This document shows, in pieces, positions 1 through 5,817 of a stretch of DNA of 5,817 nt. Positions within the stretch are counted from its first letter, which is position 1, and every line of letters begins with the position of its first letter. The notes under the pieces are model-generated. The model saw nothing but the letters and a program-made list of their open reading frames with translations. It searched no databases and was not told the DNA's origin. A program made the position numbers and the translations under genes. Location: NCBI GenBank assembly GCA_964400655.1, contig CAYNVN010000108.1:1-5817 (forward strand), read 5' to 3'. The DNA is from B16-G9 sp964400655. GTDB lineage: Bacteria; Bacteroidota; Bacteroidia; Bacteroidales; F082.

Positions 1-6
1 TTTCAT
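1..6 (-). CDS. Start of next operon gene (first two codons only)
   Basis: On the minus strand an ATG followed by AAA (Met-Lys) lies 18 nt after the stop codon of the tyrosine autokinase. An AAGG at 11-14 precedes this ATG by 4 nt and is the most ribosome-binding-site-like sequence before any gene in the window. The short spacing and same direction suggest the third gene of the polysaccharide operon. Nothing about its product can be read from two codons. It could equally be a chance ATG. Confidence 0.4.
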
Positions 7-24
7 AATACCTTATTACAATGA

Positions 25-2511
25 TTAAATCTTATTAAACAGGCGCTTAAAGAAAGATTTCTTTTTAGTTGGTTTGTCGTCGGTATAATAACCGTAGCCG
101 TAACCATAGCCATAGCCGTAACCATAGCCGTAGCCATAACCGTAACCGTAGCCATAACCATAGCCGTAACCATAGCCACCTTTAAGGTTAATATCGTTAA
201 CTACAATGTACATTTTTAACCCGCGCTGTTCAATACTTTCGATAATGGAAGCAAATACCTTTTTATTGGTAAGATTCTGACGCACAAGATAAATATTAAC
301 ATCACAATGCTCCATTAACAAAAACGCATCGGTTACAAGCCCTACCGGTGGTGTATCAATAACAATGTAATCATAACGACTGCGCAGCTCTCTGAAAAGC
401 TCACTTGTTTTCTCCGAAGCAATTAACTCGGCAGGGTTGGGAGGTACCGGACCGGCAAGAATAATATCAAGATTGGGGATTCTGACCGAAGGTTGAATGA
501 TCTCCTCAATGGTGGCTTTGTTAATCAAATAAGATGTTAAACCAACATTGTTGGAAATCTTAAAGTCCTGATAAATTTTCGGTTTACGCAAGTCGAAACC
601 TAACAGTACCGTTTTCTTACCATATTGTGCATACACACTGGCAAGGTTCATCGAAACAAACGTTTTACCCGCACTCACCATATCGGCAGTAACAAGAATG
701 GTTGTTTTTTCCTGTCCTTTAACCAAAAACTGAATATTGGTTCTAAGCGAACGGTACGATTCGGCAATACTCGATTTGGGCGATTCGGCAACAACCAGCT
801 GTGTCTCTTTATCCGAGTGAAGCAACTGCCCGATGATTGGGAAATTGGTAACCGACTCAATATCTTTTTTATCAATTATCTTGTCGTTCATATAATCGCG
901 GCCCAACACATAAACCACCGGAAAAACAAGACCGAGAATCAGAGCAATAAGATAGTTCAGACCTTTTTTTGGAAACACCTGTTCGTTAAGCTCTTCGCGG
1001 GCAATATCTATTACTTCGTTATCGGGCATATTGGATGCCTTGGTAATTTGAGCTTCCGACCGTTTTTCGAGAAGATAGGTGTAAATTTTATTACTTAACT
1101 CAAATTTTTGCTTGTAATTGAACAGTTCACGCTCGGTAACCGGCAAATTACTTGCTTTTCCCGAAAGGTCACTAATCCGTTTATTAATATCTTTTAAGGC
1201 CTGGTTCGAGTTACGGATAATGTTATTAATGTTCTCAAAAATAGCATTTTTGGTACTCCTGATCTGGCTGTTCAAACTGATTACCGCGGGGCTTTTTTCG
1301 GTTGACCCCAAAAGGCGCATCGATTTTTCGCTATAAAGGTCGATCAGTTTTCCAACCAGCTGATTTAATATGGGATCTTCGATACCCATGGCCGACGGGG
1401 CAACCAAATCATCAACATTATCTTTATTTTTCTTAATGTAGTTTTTAAGGTTCTGATAATAATTTGATTTAACCAATAATTCGGCTTTTTGTTTTTGCAA
1501 ATCATTCAGATATTCGAAAAGTTGTTGCGACTGAAAGGTAATATCCATCACCTCATTAGCCGACCTGAAACGTTGCAGCTCCATTTGTGCCGAATCAACC
1601 GAAGTACTAATCAAACCTAACTGGCTGTCGATAAACCTAATGGTGTTATCAGCAATCATGTTTTTCTTTTCAAGGCTCTGATCAAGATATTCGGTGGTTA
1701 AGGTGTTCAGGAAGTTAACATCCTTTTTTACGTTTTTACCTTTAAAGGTAATTTCCAAAATAGAAGCCTCCCTGTTGATGGGTTCAATTTTAAAATCTCT
1801 GTAATCCCGTGTTAAGCTAAAATAGTCGTTAAAGGTAAAGCCGTAGGTATTGTCAAGGTCCTCTTCCATATCAAACTTATCGTTCAAAATAATCTTGAAC
1901 ACATTATAACCGTTGTTAACCAATTCTCCGAAACGATGGGTCTCTTTTATCTCAATTTTATTCAACAGGGTGTCTTCCAAAAACTTCTGTTTGGAGAAAT
2001 TATACTTTTTAATCAGTTCACCCTCAGCTTCAATAAGATATTCGTTGCTGTTAAGAATTTTCATGGAATAGTTCAATGCCACAGCCTGCGGAACGGCAGT
2101 ATCAAACTCCACTTTAAAGGGTGCCTCATGATACAATTCTTTTTTTAACAGACCTTCTTCAACAAAGTAGGACACTTCAAAATCAAGTTTTTTTATAGCC
2201 CGATATGACAAAGTAAATGAAGTTAGTTTCCCAATCTCATTTTCTACATTTTGCTGATTATTGCTTAAACCGATACCTATTAACGATGAAGGGTCAAGCG
2301 CCGATTTATCATCTTTTACCAATACCGATGTTTTAACTTCAAATACCGGAGAGGTATATTTATTAAAAAGAAAAGCTATTACGATGGCAACAAAAACAGC
2401 AATGGCAAACAGGTACCAAAACCGTACAAATTTAAAAAACATCGCTTTTATGTCAACAGATTCTTCCTGTTGCTGTTGCTGGTATTGTAAGTTATTTAAG
2501 TTGTTATCCAC
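25..2511 (-). CDS. wzc: Polysaccharide co-polymerase and tyrosine autokinase (Wzc/BY-kinase type)
   Basis: This 828-residue inner-membrane protein is expected to control chain length and export of a capsular or exopolysaccharide together with the Wza-type exporter encoded just upstream. A Wzz-type N-terminal domain has a first membrane helix at about 31-50. It is followed by a long periplasmic region with helical, coiled-coil-like stretches (about 290-350 and 415-455), a GNVR-like segment (about 455-510) and a second membrane helix at about 518-537. The cytoplasmic kinase domain shows the oligomerisation motif ExxRxxR (E584, R587, R590), Walker A ending GKT (G615-K616-T617), Walker A' at LLGFDLRKP (D640), Walker B VIDTPP (D719) and GPVPPNPAEL (687-696). 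The tail carries (Gly-Tyr)15 at 779-808 and ends in a basic stretch. The start is GTG (2509-2511). The first in-frame ATG (residue 24) would remove the DIK segment before helix 1, so GTG is preferred. The gene follows wza by 21 nt, without a clear ribosome-binding site, and is probably co-transcribed. Confidence 0.95.
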   Translation of the reverse strand: MDNNLNNLQYQQQQQEESVDIKAMFFKFVRFWYLFAIAVFVAIVIAFLFNKYTSPVFEVKTSVLVKDDKSALDPSSLIGIGLSNNQQNVENEIGKLTSFTLSYRAIKKLDFEVSYFVEEGLLKKELYHEAPFKVEFDTAVPQAVALNYSMKILNSNEYLIEAEGELIKKYNFSKQKFLEDTLLNKIEIKETHRFGELVNNGYNVFKIILNDKFDMEEDLDNTYGFTFNDYFSLTRDYRDFKIEPINREASILEITFKGKNVKKDVNFLNTLTTEYLDQSLEKKNMIADNTIRFIDSQLGLISTSVDSAQMELQRFRSANEVMDITFQSQQLFEYLNDLQKQKAELLVKSNYYQNLKNYIKKNKDNVDDLVAPSAMGIEDPILNQLVGKLIDLYSEKSMRLLGSTEKSPAVISLNSQIRSTKNAIFENINNIIRNSNQALKDINKRISDLSGKASNLPVTERELFNYKQKFELSNKIYTYLLEKRSEAQITKASNMPDNEVIDIAREELNEQVFPKKGLNYLIALILGLVFPVVYVLGRDYMNDKIIDKKDIESVTNFPIIGQLLHSDKETQLVVAESPKSSIAESYRSLRTNIQFLVKGQEKTTILVTADMVSAGKTFVSMNLASVYAQYGKKTVLLGFDLRKPKIYQDFKISNNVGLTSYLINKATIEEIIQPSVRIPNLDIILAGPVPPNPAELIASEKTSELFRELRSRYDYIVIDTPPVGLVTDAFLLMEHCDVNIYLVRQNLTNKKVFASIIESIEQRGLKMYIVVNDINLKGGYGYGYGYGYGYGYGYGYGYGYGYGYGYGYYTDDKPTKKKSFFKRLFNKI
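88..177 (-). repeat. Degenerate hexanucleotide repeat encoding (Gly-Tyr)15 in the kinase tail
   Basis: Fifteen consecutive GGY-TAY hexamers encode alternating Gly and Tyr (residues 779-808), followed by one extra Tyr (809). Four hexamer forms are intermixed: GGCTAT five times, GGTTAC four, GGTTAT three and GGCTAC three. Gly uses only GGC (8) and GGT (7), and Tyr uses TAT (8) and TAC (7). A block of about 20 identical bases recurs 48 bp apart (starting at 177 and at 129, minus strand), so part of the tract may have grown by in-frame duplication. In BY-kinases the tyrosine-rich tail is the site of autophosphorylation. That these particular tyrosines are used is inferred. Confidence 0.95.
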
Positions 2512-2532
2512 TTCTGAAATATGTTTTAGAAT

Positions 2533-3315
2533 TTATTTAAAATAATTAACTACGAGGAATGCAGTTGATATTGCACCGAACACCACGCCATACGGAAACT
2601 GGGCAAAGGTGAACTGTTTCCCTTTAACCGGGGTTACATAAACGATATCGTTGGGTTTAAGATAAAAATAATCCGATTCGAGAATGTCTCTTTTGGTCAT
2701 ATCCAGATATATAACCTTTGATCCGGTTTTGGTTTGGCGTATTATGGCCACTTTTTCACGATTGGCAAAGTCGGTTAAATCGCCTGCCATGGAAACCGCC
2801 TCAAAAAGGTTGATGCTGTTTTGATACACCTTATACTGTCCGGGTCTGTTAACCTCTCCCAACAGCGTCAGGTTAAAGTTGACCATTTTAACGATTACAA
2901 CAAACTCTTTCAGGTAAACTTTCAGGCTCTCTTTTAGCTTTAGCTTTATTTCATCAACGGTTAAGTTTTTAACCAGCACCTCACCGGTTAACGGAAAATC
3001 AAGGTACCCCTTTTCGTTTACGGTATAACTGTTAAGGTAAATAGAAGCATCTGAATTTAAATAGTTATTACTTCCGCTCGGATTTAACAAAATGGTAGTT
3101 TGTTCATCCAAACTCACCACTTTTACATAAAGGTTATCACCGGGTTGTATTCGATATTCAATATTTTTATCATTATAAAAAGAACTCAATGTATCCGCCT
3201 CATCTTTTACCTGCATGTATAACATCTTTTTTTGCGGCACACAGGATGAAAACAGCACTGCCACCAATCCAATCCAAAAGATTGATTTCAAACTAAAAGG
3301 AATAAATTTTTTCAT
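2533..3315 (-). CDS. wza: Outer-membrane polysaccharide export lipoprotein (Wza type)
   Basis: This 260-residue protein is expected to form the outer-membrane or periplasmic part of the polysaccharide export channel and to dock with the Wzc-type co-polymerase encoded next. It begins with a lipoprotein signal peptide: basic MKK, a hydrophobic stretch, and a lipobox-like LFSSC with Cys25 as the probable lipidated residue. A polysaccharide export domain covers about 52-145 and opens with the typical YRIQPGDNLYVKV. An SLBB-like segment follows at about 149-195 (LLGEVNRPGQY, then AVSMAGDLTDFANREKV). The last 20 residues form a hydrophobic helix that could insert in the outer membrane, as the C-terminal helix of E. 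coli Wza does. It is shorter than E. coli Wza (about 380 residues), which is usual for Bacteroidota forms. The ATG at 3313-3315 places the signal peptide at the very N-terminus. It is the first gene of the minus-strand operon. Confidence 0.93.
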   Translation of the reverse strand: MKKFIPFSLKSIFWIGLVAVLFSSCVPQKKMLYMQVKDEADTLSSFYNDKNIEYRIQPGDNLYVKVVSLDEQTTILLNPSGSNNYLNSDASIYLNSYTVNEKGYLDFPLTGEVLVKNLTVDEIKLKLKESLKVYLKEFVVIVKMVNFNLTLLGEVNRPGQYKVYQNSINLFEAVSMAGDLTDFANREKVAIIRQTKTGSKVIYLDMTKRDILESDYFYLKPNDIVYVTPVKGKQFTFAQFPYGVVFGAISTAFLVVNYFK

Positions 3316-3329
3316 TAATGTAATTGTCT

Positions 3330-3343
3330 TATAACTTGTTATA
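3330..3343. promoter_or_regulatory. Perfect palindrome in the wza leader
   Basis: TATAACTTGTTATA is an inverted repeat with 6-bp arms around a 2-bp centre. It ends 14 nt upstream of the wza start codon and lies inside the predicted transcript leader. It could be a repressor or regulator binding site, or a weak hairpin near the ribosome-binding region. It is AT-rich and short, so chance is a real alternative. Confidence 0.3.
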
Positions 3344-3381
3344 GTCTTTGTTGTAATCTTTTAAACACAAAAGATAAATGG

Positions 3382-3414
3382 CAAATTTAAACCTTTTTTC
3401 AAAAGCGGTACAAA
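3382..3414 (-). promoter_or_regulatory. Predicted Bacteroidota-type promoter of the wza-wzc operon
   Basis: On the minus strand TTTG (3414-3411) is followed after 21 nt by TAAATTTG (3389-3382). This matches the Bacteroides primary sigma-factor pattern of TTG/TTTG near -33 and TAnnTTTG near -7. Transcription would begin around 3375, giving a leader of about 60 nt before wza. A second, poorer candidate (TATCTTTTG at 3376-3368) lies just downstream. Confidence 0.55.
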
Positions 3415-3471
3415 TTATAAACAAATAATCATATTTCACCTTTAAAAGCGATATCGTTAAACTTCAAATAG

Positions 3472-3479
3472 TACTTTTG
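3472..3479 (+). promoter_or_regulatory. Predicted -7 element for the metallophosphoesterase gene
   Basis: TACTTTTG matches the Bacteroidota -7 consensus TAnnTTTG at every fixed base and lies 23 nt before the start codon, giving a very short leader. No convincing TTG -33 element is present 19-21 nt upstream, so the promoter may be weak or depend on an activator. Confidence 0.5.
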
Positions 3480-3486
3480 TACAAAA
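3475..3486. promoter_or_regulatory. 12-bp palindrome overlapping the phosphoesterase promoter
   Basis: TTTTGTACAAAA is a perfect 12-bp palindrome that overlaps the 3' half of the predicted -7 element and the expected transcription start. A dimeric regulator bound here would block initiation. Only the symmetry and position support this, and no known operator is recognised. Confidence 0.25.
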
Positions 3487-3502
3487 ACTAAAATATTGAA
3501 TT

Positions 3503-5416
3503 ATGAAAAGAATTTTCCTTTTAACATTTGTGTTGATCGCATATTTTTATTTACCCGTACAAAGCCAGAACAAACAGTCAATACCGGCAATTTTAAACAA
3601 CATTGAATATGATGACGCGGGTAATTTAATCCATGTTTCTCCCAAAACGGGAGCCATATCACCCATGGTAAGCAAAAACACATTTTTAACCACCGATAAC
3701 ATCCTGATCAATCCCACAGGTACCGAAGACGGGATTAGTTTCGACTTTAAAAAAGCAGATTTTCGGGGTACCATTTATTATGGTATGTATGCTAAGGACG
3801 GAGGTAAATTTCCACAGCCGGTATTTTTTAAAACCCCGGCAAAAATTGTTAAGGGCAAAGCCGATATCAACTTGCGTGCACTGGCCGGCAAATACGACAT
3901 TGCCCGCTACGAAACCACAAATAAAATGAAACTGGGTTATCGTATTGTAAACAGTAATGGCAGTATAATTTGTGATGGTAAAATTAACATTAAAGGCAAA
4001 GGGCCGTTTACGGTTGATGTTTCAATAGTTGAAGGGCCGTTTGTAAATAAAATTACGGAACATGAAGCTGTTATTTGGTTTAACACAAACAAACCCTGCA
4101 ATCCGGTTGTGGAGGTGAATGGTAAAGAGTTTGCCGCACTTGCTAAAATGGCCAATATGACAGGTGATGTTCATCACGAAATCAGAATACATCACCTTAA
4201 GCCGGGAACCGAATATAAATACACGGTAAAATACGGCGACAGTGAAGAAACCTATTCGTTCAAAACAGCTCCCGCTAAAGGAAACCGCAAACCTTTTGTT
4301 TTTGCTTTTGCCAGCGATTCACGTCAGGGAAAAGGAGGCGGCGAACGCAACATTCACGGGGCCAATGTATATATAATGAAAAAAATGGCGGCACTTGCCG
4401 TTGCAAAAGGAGCTGCATTTTTTCAGTTTACCGGCGATATGATCAACGGATATTCTTCAAGCATTAGCGAAACAAAGCTTGAATACAAAAACTGGAAAAG
4501 AGGAATAGAACCTTTCTGGCACTACATCCCTTTTAATGTCGCACCGGGAAATCACGAAGTTGTGGTTACTACATTTGACGACGGCAGCAAATACGGATTA
4601 TCCGTTGATCGTTTTCCGTATAACTCCAACTCGGGAGAACGGGTTTTTGCCGATGAATTTGTAAATTATGAAAACGGGCCCGTAAGCGAAGACGGTAGCA
4701 AATACGATCCCGATCCCAACCATAAAGATTTTCCTCCCTATCGCGAAACATCCTATTATTACGTTTACGGAAACACAGCCATGGTTGTTTTACACTCCAA
4801 CTACCTTTATACGCCAAGTACATACAGCATTCCCGATATCGGCGGAAATGTTCACGGATATATAATGGATAATCAATTACAATGGCTTGACGAAACACTG
4901 GCGAAACTAAGCAACGACAACGATATTGATAACATATTTGTAACCATCCACACACCTGCTTTTCCTAACGGTGGCCATTCGGGCGATGATATGTGGTACG
5001 GCGGTAATAATAAAATCAGACCTTATATTGCCGGCAAACCGGTTAAAAAAGGTATTATTGAACGCCGGGATGAGTTTTTAAACATCATTGTAAATAAAAA
5101 CCCCAAAGTTGTAGCCCTTTTAACAGGCGACGAGCACAACTACTGCCGGATGAAACTTACCGACGACACCCCGAGGTATCCCGAAAACTGGAATCATAAA
5201 AAGTTGCACATCAACCGCCCGTTCTGGCATATCACCAACGGTTCTTCAGGTGCACCTTATTACGGTCAGGAAAAATTACCCTGGTCGGCTTCAGTTGAAA
5301 AATTTTCAACCCAATACGCTTTAATGCTTTTTACCGTTGAAGGAACAAAAGTGACGCTGAAAGTATTAAATCCGGACACCATGGATAAAATTGAGGAAAT
5401 TGTTTTAAAAAAATAA
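3503..5416 (+). CDS. Secreted calcineurin-like metallophosphoesterase with FN3-like domain
   Basis: This 637-residue protein is probably an exported phosphatase or phosphodiesterase. Its substrate cannot be told from the sequence. It starts with a Sec signal peptide (MKR, hydrophobic to about residue 19, probable cleavage near Ser21-Gln22). A region of about 22-170 follows that I do not recognise. About 172-257 is a fibronectin-III-like domain of the kind that precedes the catalytic domain in purple acid phosphatases (VWF-like strands, then LKPGTEYKYTV). The catalytic domain (about 264-595) shows metallophosphoesterase motifs in order: D272 in SDSR, GDMIN (G311, D312), GNHE (349-352), TIHTP (H483) and GDEH (542-545). 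The Tyr ligand of purple acid phosphatases (GDxxY) is Asn315 here and the usual GHxH is GDEH. There is no lipobox, so it is likely periplasmic or released. It is transcribed divergently from wza from its own promoter, with no Shine-Dalgarno sequence, and no functional link to wza is evident. Confidence 0.88.
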   Translation: MKRIFLLTFVLIAYFYLPVQSQNKQSIPAILNNIEYDDAGNLIHVSPKTGAISPMVSKNTFLTTDNILINPTGTEDGISFDFKKADFRGTIYYGMYAKDGGKFPQPVFFKTPAKIVKGKADINLRALAGKYDIARYETTNKMKLGYRIVNSNGSIICDGKINIKGKGPFTVDVSIVEGPFVNKITEHEAVIWFNTNKPCNPVVEVNGKEFAALAKMANMTGDVHHEIRIHHLKPGTEYKYTVKYGDSEETYSFKTAPAKGNRKPFVFAFASDSRQGKGGGERNIHGANVYIMKKMAALAVAKGAAFFQFTGDMINGYSSSISETKLEYKNWKRGIEPFWHYIPFNVAPGNHEVVVTTFDDGSKYGLSVDRFPYNSNSGERVFADEFVNYENGPVSEDGSKYDPDPNHKDFPPYRETSYYYVYGNTAMVVLHSNYLYTPSTYSIPDIGGNVHGYIMDNQLQWLDETLAKLSNDNDIDNIFVTIHTPAFPNGGHSGDDMWYGGNNKIRPYIAGKPVKKGIIERRDEFLNIIVNKNPKVVALLTGDEHNYCRMKLTDDTPRYPENWNHKKLHINRPFWHITNGSSGAPYYGQEKLPWSASVEKFSTQYALMLFTVEGTKVTLKVLNPDTMDKIEEIVLKK

Positions 5417-5432
5417 TATTTCCCATATCTGC

Positions 5433-5482
5433 TCATTTGTAAAACATTAGCCTGTTAAGTCGGATAAATGCTTTACAAGTGG
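5433..5482 (+). terminator. Imperfect inverted repeat after the phosphoesterase gene, possible terminator
   Basis: Starting 16 nt after the stop codon, 5433-5448 can pair with 5467-5482: 13 Watson-Crick pairs, two G-U pairs and one A-C mismatch, around an 18-nt loop. The position suits a transcription end or an mRNA 3' stabilising hairpin. The stem is AT-rich and no U-run follows directly, so it is not a classical intrinsic terminator. Confidence 0.35.
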
Positions 5483-5491
5483 TCGTTGCCC

Positions 5492-5523
5492 TTTGTTTTA
5501 TAGGGTTGGAATTGCTATCTTTA
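5492..5523 (+). promoter_or_regulatory. Predicted Bacteroidota-type promoter of recJ
   Basis: TTTG (5492-5495) is followed after 20 nt by TATCTTTA (5516-5523), which matches TAnnTTTG except in the last base. The -7 element ends 18 nt before the recJ start codon. This suggests that recJ is transcribed independently of the phosphoesterase. Confidence 0.6.
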
Positions 5524-5541
5524 CCAACAAATTTTTTTACT

Positions 5542-5817
5542 ATGGAAAATCGTTGGGTGTTAAAAAAAGCACCTGAAAGTGAGGTTGTTGAGCATCTTTC
5601 AAAAGAGCTCAATATTAATCGCCGACTGGCAGCACTGCTGGCCCAACGGGGAATTACCGACTATAATCGGGCAAAAAGCTTTTTCAGGCCGCAACTGTCC
5701 GACCTCCACGATCCGTTTTTGATGAAAGATATGGACAAAGCCGTAAAACGGATTTTGACTGCAAACTTTAAAGCCGAAAAAATTGTGGTTTACGGCGATT
5801 ACGATGTTGACGGAACA
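5542..5817 (+). CDS. recJ: Single-stranded-DNA exonuclease RecJ, N-terminal part, cut by window edge
   Basis: The first 92 codons are open to the window edge with no stop. RecJ is a cytoplasmic DHH-family 5'-to-3' single-strand exonuclease used in recombination and mismatch or base-excision repair. The N-terminus has the usual RecJ form: MENRWVLK, then a helical segment with LAALLAQRGI (30-38), then FFRPQLSDLHDPFLMKDMDKAV (48-69). It ends in YGDYDVDGT (84-92), the first DHH-family motif, whose Asp residues (D86, D88, D90) include metal ligands. Full-length homologues are several times longer, so most of the gene lies outside. The ATG at 5542 gives an N-terminus of normal length. No Shine-Dalgarno sequence is seen (AT-rich leader), as is usual in this phylum. 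Confidence 0.96.
   Translation, partial: MENRWVLKKAPESEVVEHLSKELNINRRLAALLAQRGITDYNRAKSFFRPQLSDLHDPFLMKDMDKAVKRILTANFKAEKIVVYGDYDVDGT

Noticed and set aside
88..177. The hexamer-rich block considered as a CRISPR-like or non-coding tandem repeat.
   Set aside because: There are no spacers, the unit is 6 bp, and it is fully explained as Gly-Tyr codons in frame with the kinase.
625..1098. A 157-codon open frame on the plus strand opposite the kinase domain.
   Set aside because: It is antisense to a well-supported gene with conserved motifs. Its translation has no recognisable domain and it has no promoter or start context of its own.
2512..2532. The stop codon of wza is in frame with the start of wzc, suggesting a possible read-through fusion.
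   Set aside because: One in three neighbouring pairs share a frame by chance. The stop is a plain TAA without recoding signals, and the two proteins normally work as separate chains.
3316..3502. The divergent intergenic region checked for an invertible capsule promoter, a tRNA or a small RNA.
   Set aside because: No pair of inverted repeats flanks a promoter, no tRNA-like cloverleaf is visible and no GC-rich terminator is present. Only the promoter elements and short palindromes listed could be supported.
4569..4955. A 128-codon open frame on the minus strand inside the phosphoesterase gene.
   Set aside because: The translation is rich in Arg, Cys and Trp in a way typical of a reverse-frame shadow, and the plus-strand gene carries conserved catalytic motifs across this interval.
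5489..5505. CCCT and AGGG flanking a T-rich loop, considered as a terminator hairpin before recJ.
   Set aside because: The stem is only 4 bp with a 9-nt loop and no following U-run, and the interval overlaps the predicted recJ -33 element.

Overview
The window reads as chromosomal DNA of a member of the Bacteroidota. The evidence is moderate AT-richness, promoter-like sites of the Bacteroides type (TTTG about 20 nt before TAnnTTTG), no strong Shine-Dalgarno sequence before most genes, and protein variants typical of that phylum: a short ~260-residue Wza-type exporter and a Wzc-type kinase with a Gly-Tyr tail. A marine or anaerobic Bacteroidia lineage is plausible, but the sequence alone does not fix the family.

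Layout. On the minus strand, reading from about 3400 down to 1, is the head of a polysaccharide export operon: an outer-membrane lipoprotein exporter (Wza type, 2533-3315), then 21 nt, then a polysaccharide co-polymerase and tyrosine autokinase (Wzc type, 25-2511), then 18 nt, then the first two codons of a further gene that leaves the window at position 1. A 187-nt divergent intergenic region (3316-3502) holds a good promoter candidate for each direction and two short perfect palindromes. On the plus strand are a secreted calcineurin-like metallophosphoesterase (3503-5416), a 125-nt spacer with an imperfect inverted repeat and a promoter candidate, and the first 92 codons of recJ (5542 to the window edge).

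How they work together. Wza and Wzc form the envelope-spanning export and chain-length-control apparatus for a capsule or exopolysaccharide. The kinase domain and tyrosine-rich tail of Wzc would cycle between phosphorylated and dephosphorylated states to drive assembly and disassembly. The sugar-building genes (glycosyltransferases, flippase, polymerase) and any cognate phosphatase are not in the window and would be expected beyond position 1. The phosphoesterase is transcribed away from this operon and nothing in the sequence ties it functionally to polysaccharide export. recJ is a housekeeping DNA repair gene with its own promoter.

I see no previously undescribed multi-gene system here. The points most worth a second look are the long (Gly-Tyr)15 tail of the kinase, the altered metal-ligand motifs of the phosphoesterase, and the palindromes in the divergent promoter region.
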